IMG/VR virus record: IMGVR_UViG_3300030101_002334
Span: 1-35,341 of that record
Origin: a virus
Direction: 5' to 3' (one strand)
Length of the DNA stretch: 35,341 nt
Each line of letters begins with the position of its first letter. The stretch's first letter is position 1. The translations under genes and the position numbers were made by a program. Below, piece after piece: positions 6,163-12,953 of the stretch. The notes beneath the pieces are model-generated. The model did not search any database. It saw nothing but the letters and a program-made list of their open reading frames with translations, and was not told the DNA's origin.

Positions 6163-6319
6163 TTACGTCAAAGATGGCATAGAGTGCGACGATGGGTACT
6201 TTTATTACGAGGAGTTCGTCAAGTGGCCGCGAGAATACTCAGGCGGCGAACCAATAGAGGTGAAAGAGGTCTGTCCAGAATGCAACGGCGAAGGCCGCGT
6301 CTTGGAGTCAGACACATGA
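6143..6319 (+). CDS. Small putative zinc-ribbon protein
   Basis: 58 residues: MPYRKCDYVKDGIECDDGYF, then YYEEFVKWPREYSGG, and EVCPECNGEGRVLESDT. Four cysteines (6, 15, 44, 47) could bind one zinc; the last pair (CPECNGEGR) is like a DnaJ-type CxxCxGxG knuckle. It overlaps the resolvase end by 20 bases and the nuclease start by ATGA. Short and acidic; function unknown, probably an early accessory protein. Not fully visible to standard gene calling because of its size. Confidence 0.65.
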   Translation: MPYRKCDYVKDGIECDDGYFYYEEFVKWPREYSGGEPIEVKEVCPECNGEGRVLESDT

Positions 6320-7149
6320 CCTATCCCTACGGCATCCACACGGACATGTCTAACGAAGACTACCATGCCATCAAAGAGGTTAATGGAATACCCGTCATAA
6401 GCTCAACAATCGTCAAAGACGTGTGCATGGAAGACCTTTTCTATGCCTTCAATAAACCGGAAATAAAAAACCAAGCAATCCTAGATGTAGGCACAGCATT
6501 GCACGCGCTGTTCCTTGAAGGACACATGCCCATCTTAGGCGGCAAAACACGCGCCACAAAAGAATACAAAGAAGCCACTGAAGAAGCGCAACGCACCAAT
6601 CGCATAGCCCTGCCTACCGCAGATTACAACCGCGTCATGGGTATGCACCAAGCGATGCTGAACAACAACGCAATGGCAGAGTTTAAAAAATGCAAGCACG
6701 TCGTGGAGCAAAGCCTTTTTGTAAGAATGCAAGTCAATGAAAAGGATAAGCATCAAACGCCGCGTTTAGTATGCAAGTTGATTCAAAAAGCCCGACCAGA
6801 CATGTACATCAAACGCGACGCTATCTGCATAGATGTAAAGACAGGGCCAAAGCCAGAACCCCACCAAATGAATAAGCATATAGAGCGCATGAAGTGGCAC
6901 GTCCAAGCTGCGTTTTATAAAAACGTAATGGAAACGCTCGGCATGCCCGTAAAACGCTTTTTGTTTTTCTGCGTTGAGCGTGAGTATCCGCACAGAACAC
7001 AAATCATAGAGTTGCCTGAAAGCTTAATGGAACACGGCTTTCAGCTTGCTTGTGAAGCAATAAACAAAATCGCAAACGCATACAAAACAGGGGTCATAGA
7101 AACAGGATGGCCCGACATACACACAGCAGAATTTGGCTGGCTAGAATAA
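6316..7149 (+). CDS. PD-(D/E)XK nuclease, exonuclease VIII-like
   Basis: 277 residues from the ATG at 6316, which overlaps the preceding stop (ATGA); a longer upstream frame runs through the zinc-ribbon gene and is not the gene. Motifs of the RecB/RecE-type nuclease (PDDEXK_12): GTALHALFLEG (His63), Glu131 in VEQSLF, Asp162 in RPDMY, the core IDVKTG (Asp173, Lys175) and WHVQAAFY (Gln197). It likely degrades or trims dsDNA to start phage recombination, working with the SSB encoded next. No annealing protein (RecT or Erf) is visible beside it, so the recombination system looks incomplete or uses another partner. Confidence 0.88.
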   Translation: MTYPYGIHTDMSNEDYHAIKEVNGIPVISSTIVKDVCMEDLFYAFNKPEIKNQAILDVGTALHALFLEGHMPILGGKTRATKEYKEATEEAQRTNRIALPTADYNRVMGMHQAMLNNNAMAEFKKCKHVVEQSLFVRMQVNEKDKHQTPRLVCKLIQKARPDMYIKRDAICIDVKTGPKPEPHQMNKHIERMKWHVQAAFYKNVMETLGMPVKRFLFFCVEREYPHRTQIIELPESLMEHGFQLACEAINKIANAYKTGVIETGWPDIHTAEFGWLE

Positions 7150-7167
7150 ACAACTCAGGAGAATATT

Positions 7168-7818
7168 ATGGCTAAAGAAGACTTCAAACAAATGTCATAC
7201 GTTGGCGCATTTAAATATTTGGACTTGCAAAAGCCCAAAATGCACAACGGCGACGAGTTTATAAAGTGCGAGCGAACTAGCGGCATGGGTGAATACTCAA
7301 TCACTTGGGAGCTTTCAGCAGAAAATGCCGACGCCTTTATTGAAACCTGCAAAAAACACTATGAAGATTGCGCCAAACGTAACAAAAAAATAAAAATGCC
7401 AATGGGTCAAGTCCACAAACTCAAAGAGCTAGATAATGGACTTGTGCAAGTTACCGCAAAACTCGGCGCAAAAGACAAAGATGGAAACCCAAGATGGCCC
7501 AAGGTCATTGATAAGGCAGCCCAAGACATTCCAGAAGAAATGCTCGAATTGTACTCAGGGACAAAGGGCGCAATCATGTTTGGAATCTCAGTCACACGAA
7601 ACCCAGGCAAGAACAATCACGGCATTACAGCGTTCATAAACAAGGTCCAAATTACAGAACCCGTTTATACACGCGATGATGATGATGGGGTTTTCGTCTA
7701 TGAAAAACCACGCGTAGCCACAGAAGAAACCGAAAACCCGTTTGGCTTGCCACCAACAAAAAATAAAACACCCCAGAAAGCGTCAGACGAATTGTTTGAT
7801 GACGAAATACCGTTTTGA
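7168..7818 (+). CDS. Single-stranded DNA-binding protein (gp2.5-like)
   Basis: 216 residues. The N-terminal region has an OB-fold-like character (GAFKYLDLQKPKMHNGDEFI ... YSITWELS ... MPMGQVHKLKELDNGLVQVT). The mid-region KGAIMFGISVTRNPGKNNHG is followed by ITAFINKVQI. The tail (about 185-216) is disordered and ends in DELFDDEIPF, the classic acidic SSB tip that binds replication partners. Similar proteins in T7-like and marine podophages are annotated DUF2815 or gp2.5-type SSB. Good Shine-Dalgarno (CAGGAG). It should coat ssDNA for the nuclease and RepA-like ATPase. Confidence 0.85.
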   Translation: MAKEDFKQMSYVGAFKYLDLQKPKMHNGDEFIKCERTSGMGEYSITWELSAENADAFIETCKKHYEDCAKRNKKIKMPMGQVHKLKELDNGLVQVTAKLGAKDKDGNPRWPKVIDKAAQDIPEEMLELYSGTKGAIMFGISVTRNPGKNNHGITAFINKVQITEPVYTRDDDDGVFVYEKPRVATEETENPFGLPPTKNKTPQKASDELFDDEIPF

Positions 7819-7829
7819 GGGAAAATGAC

Positions 7830-8066
7830 ATGGAAAATAAAGATAAGCCAATCATGTTTATTGGACTTGATAAAAAAGAACTGCATCATCTTCTTTCTAC
7901 ATTGAGACACATTTTAGAAGATCATTTTGATTTTGAGGAACAATGTCGCAGGAACGGTATCACTGGCAAGGGTCTTTTTAGTGAAAGCGAATTGGATGTT
8001 CTTACTAGCGCATATTCTAAAGTAAGTGATGCTTTTTATTCATTTGATGAAGAAATACCGCTCTAG
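7830..8066 (+). CDS. Small acidic early protein, SSB-tail-like C terminus
   Basis: 78 residues from the ATG at 7830, with GAGGGA as ribosome site; a TTG 15 bases earlier is less likely. Helical and acidic: MENKDKPIMFIGLDKKELHH, LLSTLRHILEDHFDFEEQC, and the end YSFDEEIPL. The last residues (FDEEIPL) echo the DDEIPF tip of the SSB just upstream, so it may dock on the same partners. No known family. Confidence 0.6.
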   Translation: MENKDKPIMFIGLDKKELHHLLSTLRHILEDHFDFEEQCRRNGITGKGLFSESELDVLTSAYSKVSDAFYSFDEEIPL

Positions 8067-8075
8067 AGAAGCACA

Positions 8076-8282
8076 ATGTTCTGGTGGGTTCTTCTCATAA
8101 TTTACGAAGTAGATGGCATGGAGCTTAATGCGCAGTTCATCGTGAAAGATGCGATGGAATGCGACAAGCTCATCCGCTCCGAACTGATTGAAGCTGTCAG
8201 AAAAACCCACCCAACAGCAGATGCGTTCTGCGAAGAAACAGACGTGCTTTGGATAAGACCAAAGGCAAGGCCAAGGAAATGA
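8076..8282 (+). CDS. Small unknown early protein
   Basis: 68 residues: MFWWVLLIIYEVDGMELNAQ, FIVKDAMECDKLIRSELIEA, VRKTHPTADAFCEETDVLWI, RPKARPRK. The first ten residues are hydrophobic but too short and uncharged for a clear signal peptide; they may be a buried beta-strand. Basic C terminus. It overlaps the next gene by ATGA, consistent with the tightly packed early operon. Function unknown. Confidence 0.55.
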   Translation: MFWWVLLIIYEVDGMELNAQFIVKDAMECDKLIRSELIEAVRKTHPTADAFCEETDVLWIRPKARPRK

Positions 8283-8680
8283 CAACAAAACCCAAGGCAT
8301 ACAAAAGTGTTTTAGCGCGACATAAAGCCGCTGGCAGGGCGCTGCTGTATGCCTTGGGCCTCATGGAAAGCTGGGGATGGCAAGCGCTCAAGCACATCAT
8401 AATGAACAGGCTTGATCAACGCGAAATCGCTTGCCTTGCATTCGCAGCACTGCGAGCGCTTGACGAAGAAGAACGTAAAACAGTCATAGAAATGTCCTGC
8501 GACATCGACGTAGGGGCTGGGGTTCCAATGCCGCCTCTTGGCGAGGTGCATGACGATGCAAAATGGTGGGCGTCAATCGCAAATCAGAAGGAACACGAAG
8601 CGTACCTCATGGCAGCTTACAACGCATTGCCAAAGAAAAGCCAACAAGAGTTGCGAGCGCACCTAAAGGGCAAGTGGTGA
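8279..8680 (+). CDS. Unknown helical early protein
   Basis: 133 residues from the ATG at 8279 (overlapping the preceding TGA); an upstream TTG in frame is not needed. Sequence features: MTTKPKAYKSVLARHKAAGR, ALLYALGLMESWGWQALKHI, an acidic helix ALRALDEEERKTVIEMS, a Pro-rich turn GAGVPMPPLGE, and a C-terminal AYNALPKKSQQELRAHLKGK. No motif recognised. It directly precedes the RepA-like ATPase and overlaps it by GTGA, so the two are probably co-translated. Confidence 0.6.
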   Translation: MTTKPKAYKSVLARHKAAGRALLYALGLMESWGWQALKHIIMNRLDQREIACLAFAALRALDEEERKTVIEMSCDIDVGAGVPMPPLGEVHDDAKWWASIANQKEHEAYLMAAYNALPKKSQQELRAHLKGKW

Positions 8681-9696
8681 ATAAATTGACAAACAGATGG
8701 GCGAAACTGGACGCAAAAATGCAAGGAAGCTATGACGATCATAGCGCGGTTGGTGCGGCTGGTGCGGCTGATAGTGTGCTTGCAAAACTCAACGTCATTC
8801 GCGCAGACCATCTGATTAACAAAGATATTGCGCCAGTAGACTTTCTTATAGAGGACCTATTGCCAGCTTGCGGACTTGCAATGCTCGGAGGTGGGCCAAA
8901 AGTGGGCAAATCCTGGGAGTGCATGCGAATAATCAAACAACTCTGTGGGGAAGGCAAAGAGGTGTTTTACCTGTCGGCAGAGGATAATGAAGCAAGATTG
9001 CAAAAAAGGCTCAAACAATCGCAGCTAACAAACCTTAGAAACCTGCAAACTATTGCAGGAATGAGCCAGGACAACGCTATACCACGCGGCAAGGAAGGCC
9101 TGCGGATGCTACAGGAAATTGCTGATGTACATGCGCCACATCTGATAATCGTCGATACAGTAGCAAACATACTCAACCCAGATGCGCCCAAAAAAGGACG
9201 CTCAGAGTATCAAGTAACGGAGCTTGAATATGCCGAGCTACGGCGCGTGGCGCACCAGAATAACATTGCAATACTGCTAGTGCATCACACGCGCAAAGTC
9301 ACAGATGCAGCAGTGTCACCCTTTGAGAATTTGCTGGGATCACAAGCAATCGCAGGCACGGTTGAAACAATCATGGTGATGACCAAAGAGATCGGTAAAA
9401 AAGACTGCAAGCTGCACGTGACGGGTAAGGACGTGGAGCAAAACGAGTTTTACCTAAAATGGACAGGCGATGGCTTCGATTTCAGCCACGATCCAGAGCT
9501 TGCTACACTCGGACCAAGGCAGTCTGAAATGCTGGACGTGATTAAAAGAAAGCCAAGAATAACCCAGAAAGGAATTATCCAAGAGCTTGACGTAAGCCAA
9601 GCATACGTCAGCAAAACGCTTGCGAAGCTCATCGACAAGCAACTGGTCGTCGAATTAGGCAGAGGAGGCTATGCAGCCATGAATGAAAATGACTAA
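8677..9696 (+). CDS. RepA/AAA_25-type replicative ATPase with C-terminal winged helix
   Basis: 339 residues from the GTG at 8677 (GTGA overlap); a longer frame from 8563 overlaps the previous gene by 118 bases and is less likely. RecA-fold ATPase: Walker A GGGPKVGKSW (71-80), AEDN (101-104), Walker B HLIIVD (155-160) and LLVHHTRK (200-207, sensor/DNA-binding loop). This is the pattern of plasmid RSF1010 RepA-like hexameric helicases and AAA_25 proteins. Residues about 280-335 form a winged helix: RQSEMLDVIKRKPRITQKGI, IQELDVSQAYVSKTLAKLI. No DNA polymerase or DnaB is present, so this may be the replication initiator/helicase. A hairpin-rich candidate origin follows at once. Confidence 0.85.
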   Translation: MNKLTNRWAKLDAKMQGSYDDHSAVGAAGAADSVLAKLNVIRADHLINKDIAPVDFLIEDLLPACGLAMLGGGPKVGKSWECMRIIKQLCGEGKEVFYLSAEDNEARLQKRLKQSQLTNLRNLQTIAGMSQDNAIPRGKEGLRMLQEIADVHAPHLIIVDTVANILNPDAPKKGRSEYQVTELEYAELRRVAHQNNIAILLVHHTRKVTDAAVSPFENLLGSQAIAGTVETIMVMTKEIGKKDCKLHVTGKDVEQNEFYLKWTGDGFDFSHDPELATLGPRQSEMLDVIKRKPRITQKGIIQELDVSQAYVSKTLAKLIDKQLVVELGRGGYAAMNEND

Positions 9697-9804
9697 GAGC
9701 ATAGGGTGTTATACTTGTTATATTTGGAATATAACAGGTATTACATATATAATATATATAACAAGTATAACACCCCTTGAGCATAAAGAGATTTTGGGTG
9801 TTTT
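9697..9804. repeat. Hairpin-rich AT spacer, candidate replication origin
   Basis: 108 bases after the RepA-like gene. A perfect 20-bp inverted repeat (9704-9723 and 9756-9775, arms GGGTGTTATACTTGTTATAT and its complement) encloses 32 AT-rich bases. A second, mutually exclusive 9-bp hairpin (TGTTATATT 9716-9724, loop TGG, AATATAACA 9728-9736) shares the left arm. TATAACA-type words recur in both orientations like iterons. A third repeat (AGCATAAA 9780-9787 / TTTATGCT 9802-9809) spans the next start codon. There is no T-tract after the main hairpin, so a terminator is less likely. Confidence 0.55.
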
Positions 9805-10050
9805 ATGCTAGATTTGGTTAATTCTAAGCAATTTGTCAAAAATCGCCGGTTTTTCTTGGACTATACACAATTGAATGAGCGCGAGTTCGTTCAAGCCCTT
9901 AAATCGTACACAGATTTAGAGGAGCTAGAAGGTTTAGCCAATCGTCGTCGCTTTTTAAACTCGCCGCAACTTCAACGTTGGTTGCCTTGGCAGCGCGAGC
10001 AAATACTTCAACGAAAATGGGAGCTTGAGCATGAGCAGCGCCGAAAGTGA
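9805..10050 (+). CDS. Small basic unknown protein
   Basis: 81 residues beginning at an ATG that lies within one arm of an inverted repeat. Rich in Arg, Leu and Gln: MLDLVNSKQFVKNRRFFLDY, LNEREFVQALKSYTDLEELE, LANRRRFLNSPQLQRWLPWQ, REQILQRKWELEHEQRRK. Probably all-helical and DNA- or RNA-binding by charge. No family recognised. Its end overlaps the next start by 20 bases. First gene after the candidate origin. Confidence 0.6.
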   Translation: MLDLVNSKQFVKNRRFFLDYTQLNEREFVQALKSYTDLEELEGLANRRRFLNSPQLQRWLPWQREQILQRKWELEHEQRRK

Positions 10051-10366
10051 TTTAGGTAAGAGAATGTTGGACTATGAAAGACAGCAACATAAAGACGGTG
10101 AACGTGGGCCGCTTCCATGCGACATCGTTCCGCAAAAACAAAAACTGTCAGGAGTAGGTCAAATGGCCTTAGACATTTTGACAGACCTGGGAACCGCTTC
10201 TGCGCAGCAAATCGCAGACCGCTGTAAGGAGCCAGTGAGCGTTAAACAAGCAGCAAGAGCATTAACGACGCTGTGCGGATACAACATGGTCAAGCGTGTG
10301 ACAGTCAAACCTAGAAAAGCGGATGGGCCTAACAATTTATATGAGGTAGTCAAGAATGAACGTTAA
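10031..10366 (+). CDS. Winged-helix-like small protein
   Basis: 111 residues from the ATG at 10031 (GGGAG upstream); a TTG six bases earlier is also possible. The N-terminal 40 residues are polar. The C-terminal part has the shape of a winged HTH: MALDILTDLGTASAQQIADR, CKEPVSVKQAARALTTLCG, YNMVKRVTVKPRKADGPNNL. Likely a DNA-binding regulator or origin factor of the early operon. Overlaps the next gene by 11 bases. Family unnamed. Confidence 0.6.
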   Translation: MSSAESDLGKRMLDYERQQHKDGERGPLPCDIVPQKQKLSGVGQMALDILTDLGTASAQQIADRCKEPVSVKQAARALTTLCGYNMVKRVTVKPRKADGPNNLYEVVKNER

Positions 10367-10649
10367 TGCTGATCATTACGCAAGGCTTGCGGCGGAAACG
10401 CTCGCTGAGCGCGGCAAGGAATACGGAGACTACAGGACGCTTTTCAAAATCATGGCTGAAAGGTTTTCGAGAGGCAAAGACAAGCCTATCACAGACCTTG
10501 AAGCTTGCATGCAGATGGTTGAGCTAAAGCTATCGCGCATCGAAGCAAACCCAAAAAATCAAGAGGATAGTGTGATCGACGCAATCGGCTACTTATCAAT
10601 CTATGGAGGTTTACTTGAGTCCAAAAAGAAAACCATTAAACAAGACTGA
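10356..10649 (+). CDS. DUF6378-like protein
   Basis: 97 residues with the pattern of DUF6378: AAETLAERGKEYGDYRTLFK, then DLEACMQMVELKLSRIEANP, then QEDSVIDAIGYLSIYGGLLE. The family is common in phage replication regions. The Glu/Asp placement (KxYGDY, MxxxKLSR, DSxxDxxGY) recalls the all-alpha NTP pyrophosphohydrolase (MazG-like) fold, so nucleotide metabolism is a reasonable inference but not shown. GAGG ribosome site at 10343. Overlaps the following gene by 35 bases. Confidence 0.75.
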   Translation: MNVNADHYARLAAETLAERGKEYGDYRTLFKIMAERFSRGKDKPITDLEACMQMVELKLSRIEANPKNQEDSVIDAIGYLSIYGGLLESKKKTIKQD

Positions 10650-11130
10650 CGAACCTTCAGATTATGGCACGGAAGAGCGAATATTTCACGCAGGGCCAGA
10701 CGGAATACGCATCGAGCGCGTGGACAAAAAGCTTGGCGGCGCAAAAAGATTGAGGGTCACTAACCAAACACCGTTAGACCGACACTACACGCGCGGCCAG
10801 ATCACGCGAAGACAGTTTGAAGCAGGCCAGCAGTTATACCGCCTGTGGTATCGTGCAGGCCGTTCTACGCGCGTAAGCGTGGATTATACGGCTGTCAGGG
10901 TGGATGGTGGCGGCAAAGGCTCCGAGGGATCAGGAGAGGCTTTCACAGCGTACTTAGCAGCGTTAAGAGACATAGGGCAGGATTTAGCAAAGGTCGCTCA
11001 GTGGGTCGTTATAGAGGGCAGCAGCGCCAAGTCGTGGGCTGAAGAGCAGGGCCACGATCCCAAGGGCGGCGTTGTCGTGCTTAGACTTTGCCTAGATGCC
11101 CTTGGAGATCACTTTGGGATGGCGCGTTAG
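10615..11130 (+). CDS. DUF6456-like protein, possible late-gene regulator
   Basis: 171 residues from TTG at 10615, chosen because GGAGG lies 5 bases ahead; the ATG at 10603 has no ribosome site. The C-terminal region has the DUF6456 look: LDRHYTRGQITRRQFEAGQQ, LYRLWYRAGR, and an HTH-like end VVIEGSSAKSWAEEQ ... GGVVVLRLCLDALGDHFG. In alphaproteobacteria this domain often accompanies HTH regulators. It is the last gene of the rightward early operon, the slot lambda gives to antiterminator Q and Gram-positive phages to ArpU/RinA. A role in late transcription is therefore inferred, not shown. Ends 6 bases from a convergent gene. Confidence 0.6.
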   Translation: MSPKRKPLNKTDEPSDYGTEERIFHAGPDGIRIERVDKKLGGAKRLRVTNQTPLDRHYTRGQITRRQFEAGQQLYRLWYRAGRSTRVSVDYTAVRVDGGGKGSEGSGEAFTAYLAALRDIGQDLAKVAQWVVIEGSSAKSWAEEQGHDPKGGVVVLRLCLDALGDHFGMAR

Positions 11131-11136
11131 GTTTCC

Positions 11137-11412
11137 TCAACGGACAGCCGCATGATTAATATCAATTAATGCCCCAAGGTCTTCTGTTCTCCAAGAAAAA
11201 CCCTTTGCTTTCCAACCGTCATAAGGCTCACAAAAATTTGTATCTAAATAATAGGACTCCACTTCATCGCAACCTTCATAAGCGTGGCAATCGTCTTTTA
11301 AAAAAAGCCAATTTTGTCCACATTTCTTAACAACCGAAAACGTAAGCTTTACTTCTTCATTTAATGGATATCCACGGTGTCCAAACCATTTACGTATATC
11401 ATGTTCAGTCAT
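11137..11412 (-). CDS. Small unknown protein, last gene of leftward operon
   Basis: 91 residues from the ATG at 11412, preceded by AAGGAGA; the longer frame to 11496 runs into the upstream gene and is not used. Cys/Trp-rich: MTEHDIRKWFGHRGYPLNEE, VKKCGQNWLFLKDDCHAYEG, FCEPYDGWKAKGFSWRTEDL. The four cysteines are not in metal-knuckle spacing. No known family. Likely an early host-interaction protein by context. Confidence 0.6.
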   Translation of the reverse strand: MTEHDIRKWFGHRGYPLNEEVKLTFSVVKKCGQNWLFLKDDCHAYEGCDEVESYYLDTNFCEPYDGWKAKGFSWRTEDLGALIDINHAAVR

Positions 11413-11437
11413 AGTTTCAGTCTCCTTTGACTTGATC

Positions 11438-11665
11438 TTATAAACGTTGAGGGCCAAAACAAATTCGAGTTTCGTCCCACTCTCCGCAAGCTTCACAGTG
11501 GTAAAGAAAATCTTCGCCTCGTAAATCTTTTACAAGTCCTTCATCATCCGTAACTGTAAAATGATCGTTAAAATCGTCACAACTTTTGTGTCCAGTGTGA
11601 AGTAACCAGCCGCCAAATTCATGATGAGAAGCTCTTGCTTCTTTGTAGATATCGAACGTTTTCAT
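11438..11665 (-). CDS. Small acidic protein with possible zinc site
   Basis: 75 residues from the ATG at 11665 in an ATGA overlap with the upstream gene. MKTFDIYKEARASHHEFGGW, LLHTGHKSCDDFNDHFTVTD, then YHCEACGEWDETRICFGPQ. The HCEACG pair, an upstream Cys and several His residues could bind a metal. Function unknown. A 13-residue upstream extension in frame is less likely because the GTGGGA ribosome site sits before this ATG. Confidence 0.6.
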   Translation of the reverse strand: MKTFDIYKEARASHHEFGGWLLHTGHKSCDDFNDHFTVTDDEGLVKDLRGEDFLYHCEACGEWDETRICFGPQRL

Positions 11666-12033
11666 ATATCCCACTTCCCATTGCCCGTAGCCCACCGCCA
11701 AGCATCTTTAAGTTCTTTCGCAGCCTTACTGCGTGACCTTTTTTCCTCTTGGGCCTCTTCAAAATTGTCGGGATACGTCACTCGTTCTAAGCACGGGTAA
11801 ACATTGCGTCCAAATCGGCGTATTTTCTGCCCGACCTTATATTTCTCAGCGTCTGTTCCACTCACGTGATCTAATAAAATGGTGAAGCAGTGACCGTTTT
11901 TCTGATATTTATCTGCAACAATCTCGCCGCCTATTGTGCGGTGGCCTTCAAATGTTGCGTTGCGAAAGTGTCCAGAAAATACAGCCTCTTCAAAGACTAC
12001 ATGACAACCTTTTGTTAAATTATGTACACTCAT
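11662..12033 (-). CDS. Unknown protein, beta-rich with basic helical tail
   Basis: 123 residues, with GGAAAGGAAAA ahead of the ATG. The first 85 residues look beta-rich (TKGCHVVFEEAVFSGHFRNA, GEIVADKYQKNGHCFTILLD, KVGQKIRRFGRNVYPCLERV). The last 35 form a charged helix (NFEEAQEEKRSRSKAAKELK, DAWRWATGNGKWDI). No family recognised. Coupled by 4-base overlaps to the genes on both sides. Confidence 0.6.
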   Translation of the reverse strand: MSVHNLTKGCHVVFEEAVFSGHFRNATFEGHRTIGGEIVADKYQKNGHCFTILLDHVSGTDAEKYKVGQKIRRFGRNVYPCLERVTYPDNFEEAQEEKRSRSKAAKELKDAWRWATGNGKWDI

Positions 12034-12140
12034 TGTGTTTTCCTTTCCAGTTTTTTTTCAGCTTTTAAGATTGCCAAGCGAAACATTACGCGCTCTAGCT
12101 TGGCGTTGATTTGCTCGTAAATTTGCGCTTGGGTGTTCAT
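12030..12140 (-). CDS. 36-residue helical peptide
   Basis: MNTQAQIYEQINAKLERVMF, then RLAILKAEKKLERKTQ: a single amphipathic, basic helix. A clear GGGAGC ribosome site lies before the ATG, and ATGA overlaps tie it to the genes on both sides. These two signs make it a real gene despite its size. Function unknown. Confidence 0.6.
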   Translation of the reverse strand: MNTQAQIYEQINAKLERVMFRLAILKAEKKLERKTQ

Positions 12141-12256
12141 GGGGTTGCTCCCACTGATAGCGCCATAAAAAGCGCTGCAAAGATTGCGACACATCCCAAG
12201 ACATCCCAGACCGAGACATGCCGCAAAGCTTGTTTGATTAGATTAAGGGTTGTCAT
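12137..12256 (-). CDS. 39-residue single-TM protein
   Basis: MTTLNLIKQALRHVSVWDVL, then GCVAIFAALFMALSVGATP. The second half is one hydrophobic membrane helix; the N terminus is polar and basic and would stay in the cytoplasm. It overlaps both neighbours by four bases. A small early membrane protein could act in superinfection exclusion or host takeover, but nothing in the sequence decides this. Confidence 0.6.
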   Translation of the reverse strand: MTTLNLIKQALRHVSVWDVLGCVAIFAALFMALSVGATP

Positions 12257-12567
12257 GCGACTTCAAGTTCTTCTTGCATTCTCCAAAGCGCTCTTTGTGA
12301 TCTGACAAGCAGTGTTGCGAAGGCTATGCGGCAAGCGATAGTTCCGAAGGTATCGCCCTCTTGTGCAATGCCGCCGCAATCGTCTAGCCATTCCTCACCG
12401 TCACTTGTGTTCTGCTCGGCGCAAAACTGAATGGCTTTGTGGTAATATATCGACACTTCGTGACCATCGCAGATTTGGTGCAAGTAATCTTGTGCAGTCT
12501 CAAAGCATCCTTCTGATTGCTCTAAAGCTTCTGTGGCGATTGACCTTGCTTCTGTGTACATGTGCAT
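12253..12567 (-). CDS. Unknown acidic helical protein
   Basis: 104 residues. MHMYTEARSIATEALEQSEG, CFETAQDYLHQICDGHEVSI, YYHKAIQFCAEQNTSDGEEW, ending RALWRMQEELEVA. Resembles the small 'EAR...I..EAL' phage early proteins that carry His/Cys-containing helices; function not known. The ribosome site is the shared operon leader AAGGAAAGGTAAA. It is followed by four genes linked in a chain of ATGA overlaps. Confidence 0.65.
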   Translation of the reverse strand: MHMYTEARSIATEALEQSEGCFETAQDYLHQICDGHEVSIYYHKAIQFCAEQNTSDGEEWLDDCGGIAQEGDTFGTIACRIAFATLLVRSQRALWRMQEELEVA

Positions 12568-12594
12568 TTCGTTTACCTTTCCTTGATTAGCTGT

Positions 12595-12894
12595 TCATGC
12601 TTGACGCATGGCAAGGCAGCGCCGCAACTCTGCTAAGTCAAGCGGTACGGTGCGCGAAGCATTTTGTGAGCAGTTGGTTGATGTTGGTTTGTAAGTTGCT
12701 GCAAGCTTCACAAAAGTTGCACAGGCCTTATTTAAACCATGTGATTTGATACTGCTTTTAAATTGAGCAAGTGTGATGTTGCGCCCGTTGTTGTTTGTTA
12801 ATTGAACACATTCATTTTTTTTGGTGGTTTTATCTGTAATAACCAACCAACCGTTGTAATAGTCAGCTTCATAAAGTTCTGATGTAAAGTCCAT
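12595..12894 (-). CDS. Unknown small early protein
   Basis: 99 residues: MDFTSELYEADYYNGWLVIT, DKTTKKNECVQLTNNNGRNI, TLAQFKSSIKSHGLNKACAT, then a Thr/Ser/Asn-rich linker and LDLAELRRCLAMRQA. The middle part (LTNNNGRNITLAQFKSSIKS) looks like a small compact domain. Preceded by the shared leader AAGGAAAGGTAAA and by its own candidate promoter at 12926. No family recognised. Confidence 0.6.
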   Translation of the reverse strand: MDFTSELYEADYYNGWLVITDKTTKKNECVQLTNNNGRNITLAQFKSSIKSHGLNKACATFVKLAATYKPTSTNCSQNASRTVPLDLAELRRCLAMRQA

Positions 12895-12915
12895 TCCGTT
12901 TACCTTTCCTTATTC

Positions 12916-12950
12916 TTATGCAGGTATTATATACATATATTTTTATGCAG
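12916..12950 (-). promoter_or_regulatory. Candidate leftward promoter flanked by CTGCATAA repeats
   Basis: On the minus strand a perfect TATAAT (+ strand ATTATA, 12926-12931) is flanked by two direct CTGCATAA copies (+ strand TTATGCAG at 12916-12923 and 12943-12950). These carry the TGCATA half-site of the repressor operators. The -35 is weak. It would drive the gene at 12894. Confidence 0.45.
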
Positions 12951-12953
12951 CAT

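Noticed and set aside
8563-8676. Upstream ATG start for the RepA-like ATPase
   Set aside because: It would overlap the preceding gene by 118 bases with no ribosome site; the GTG at 8677 forms the usual 4-base overlap.
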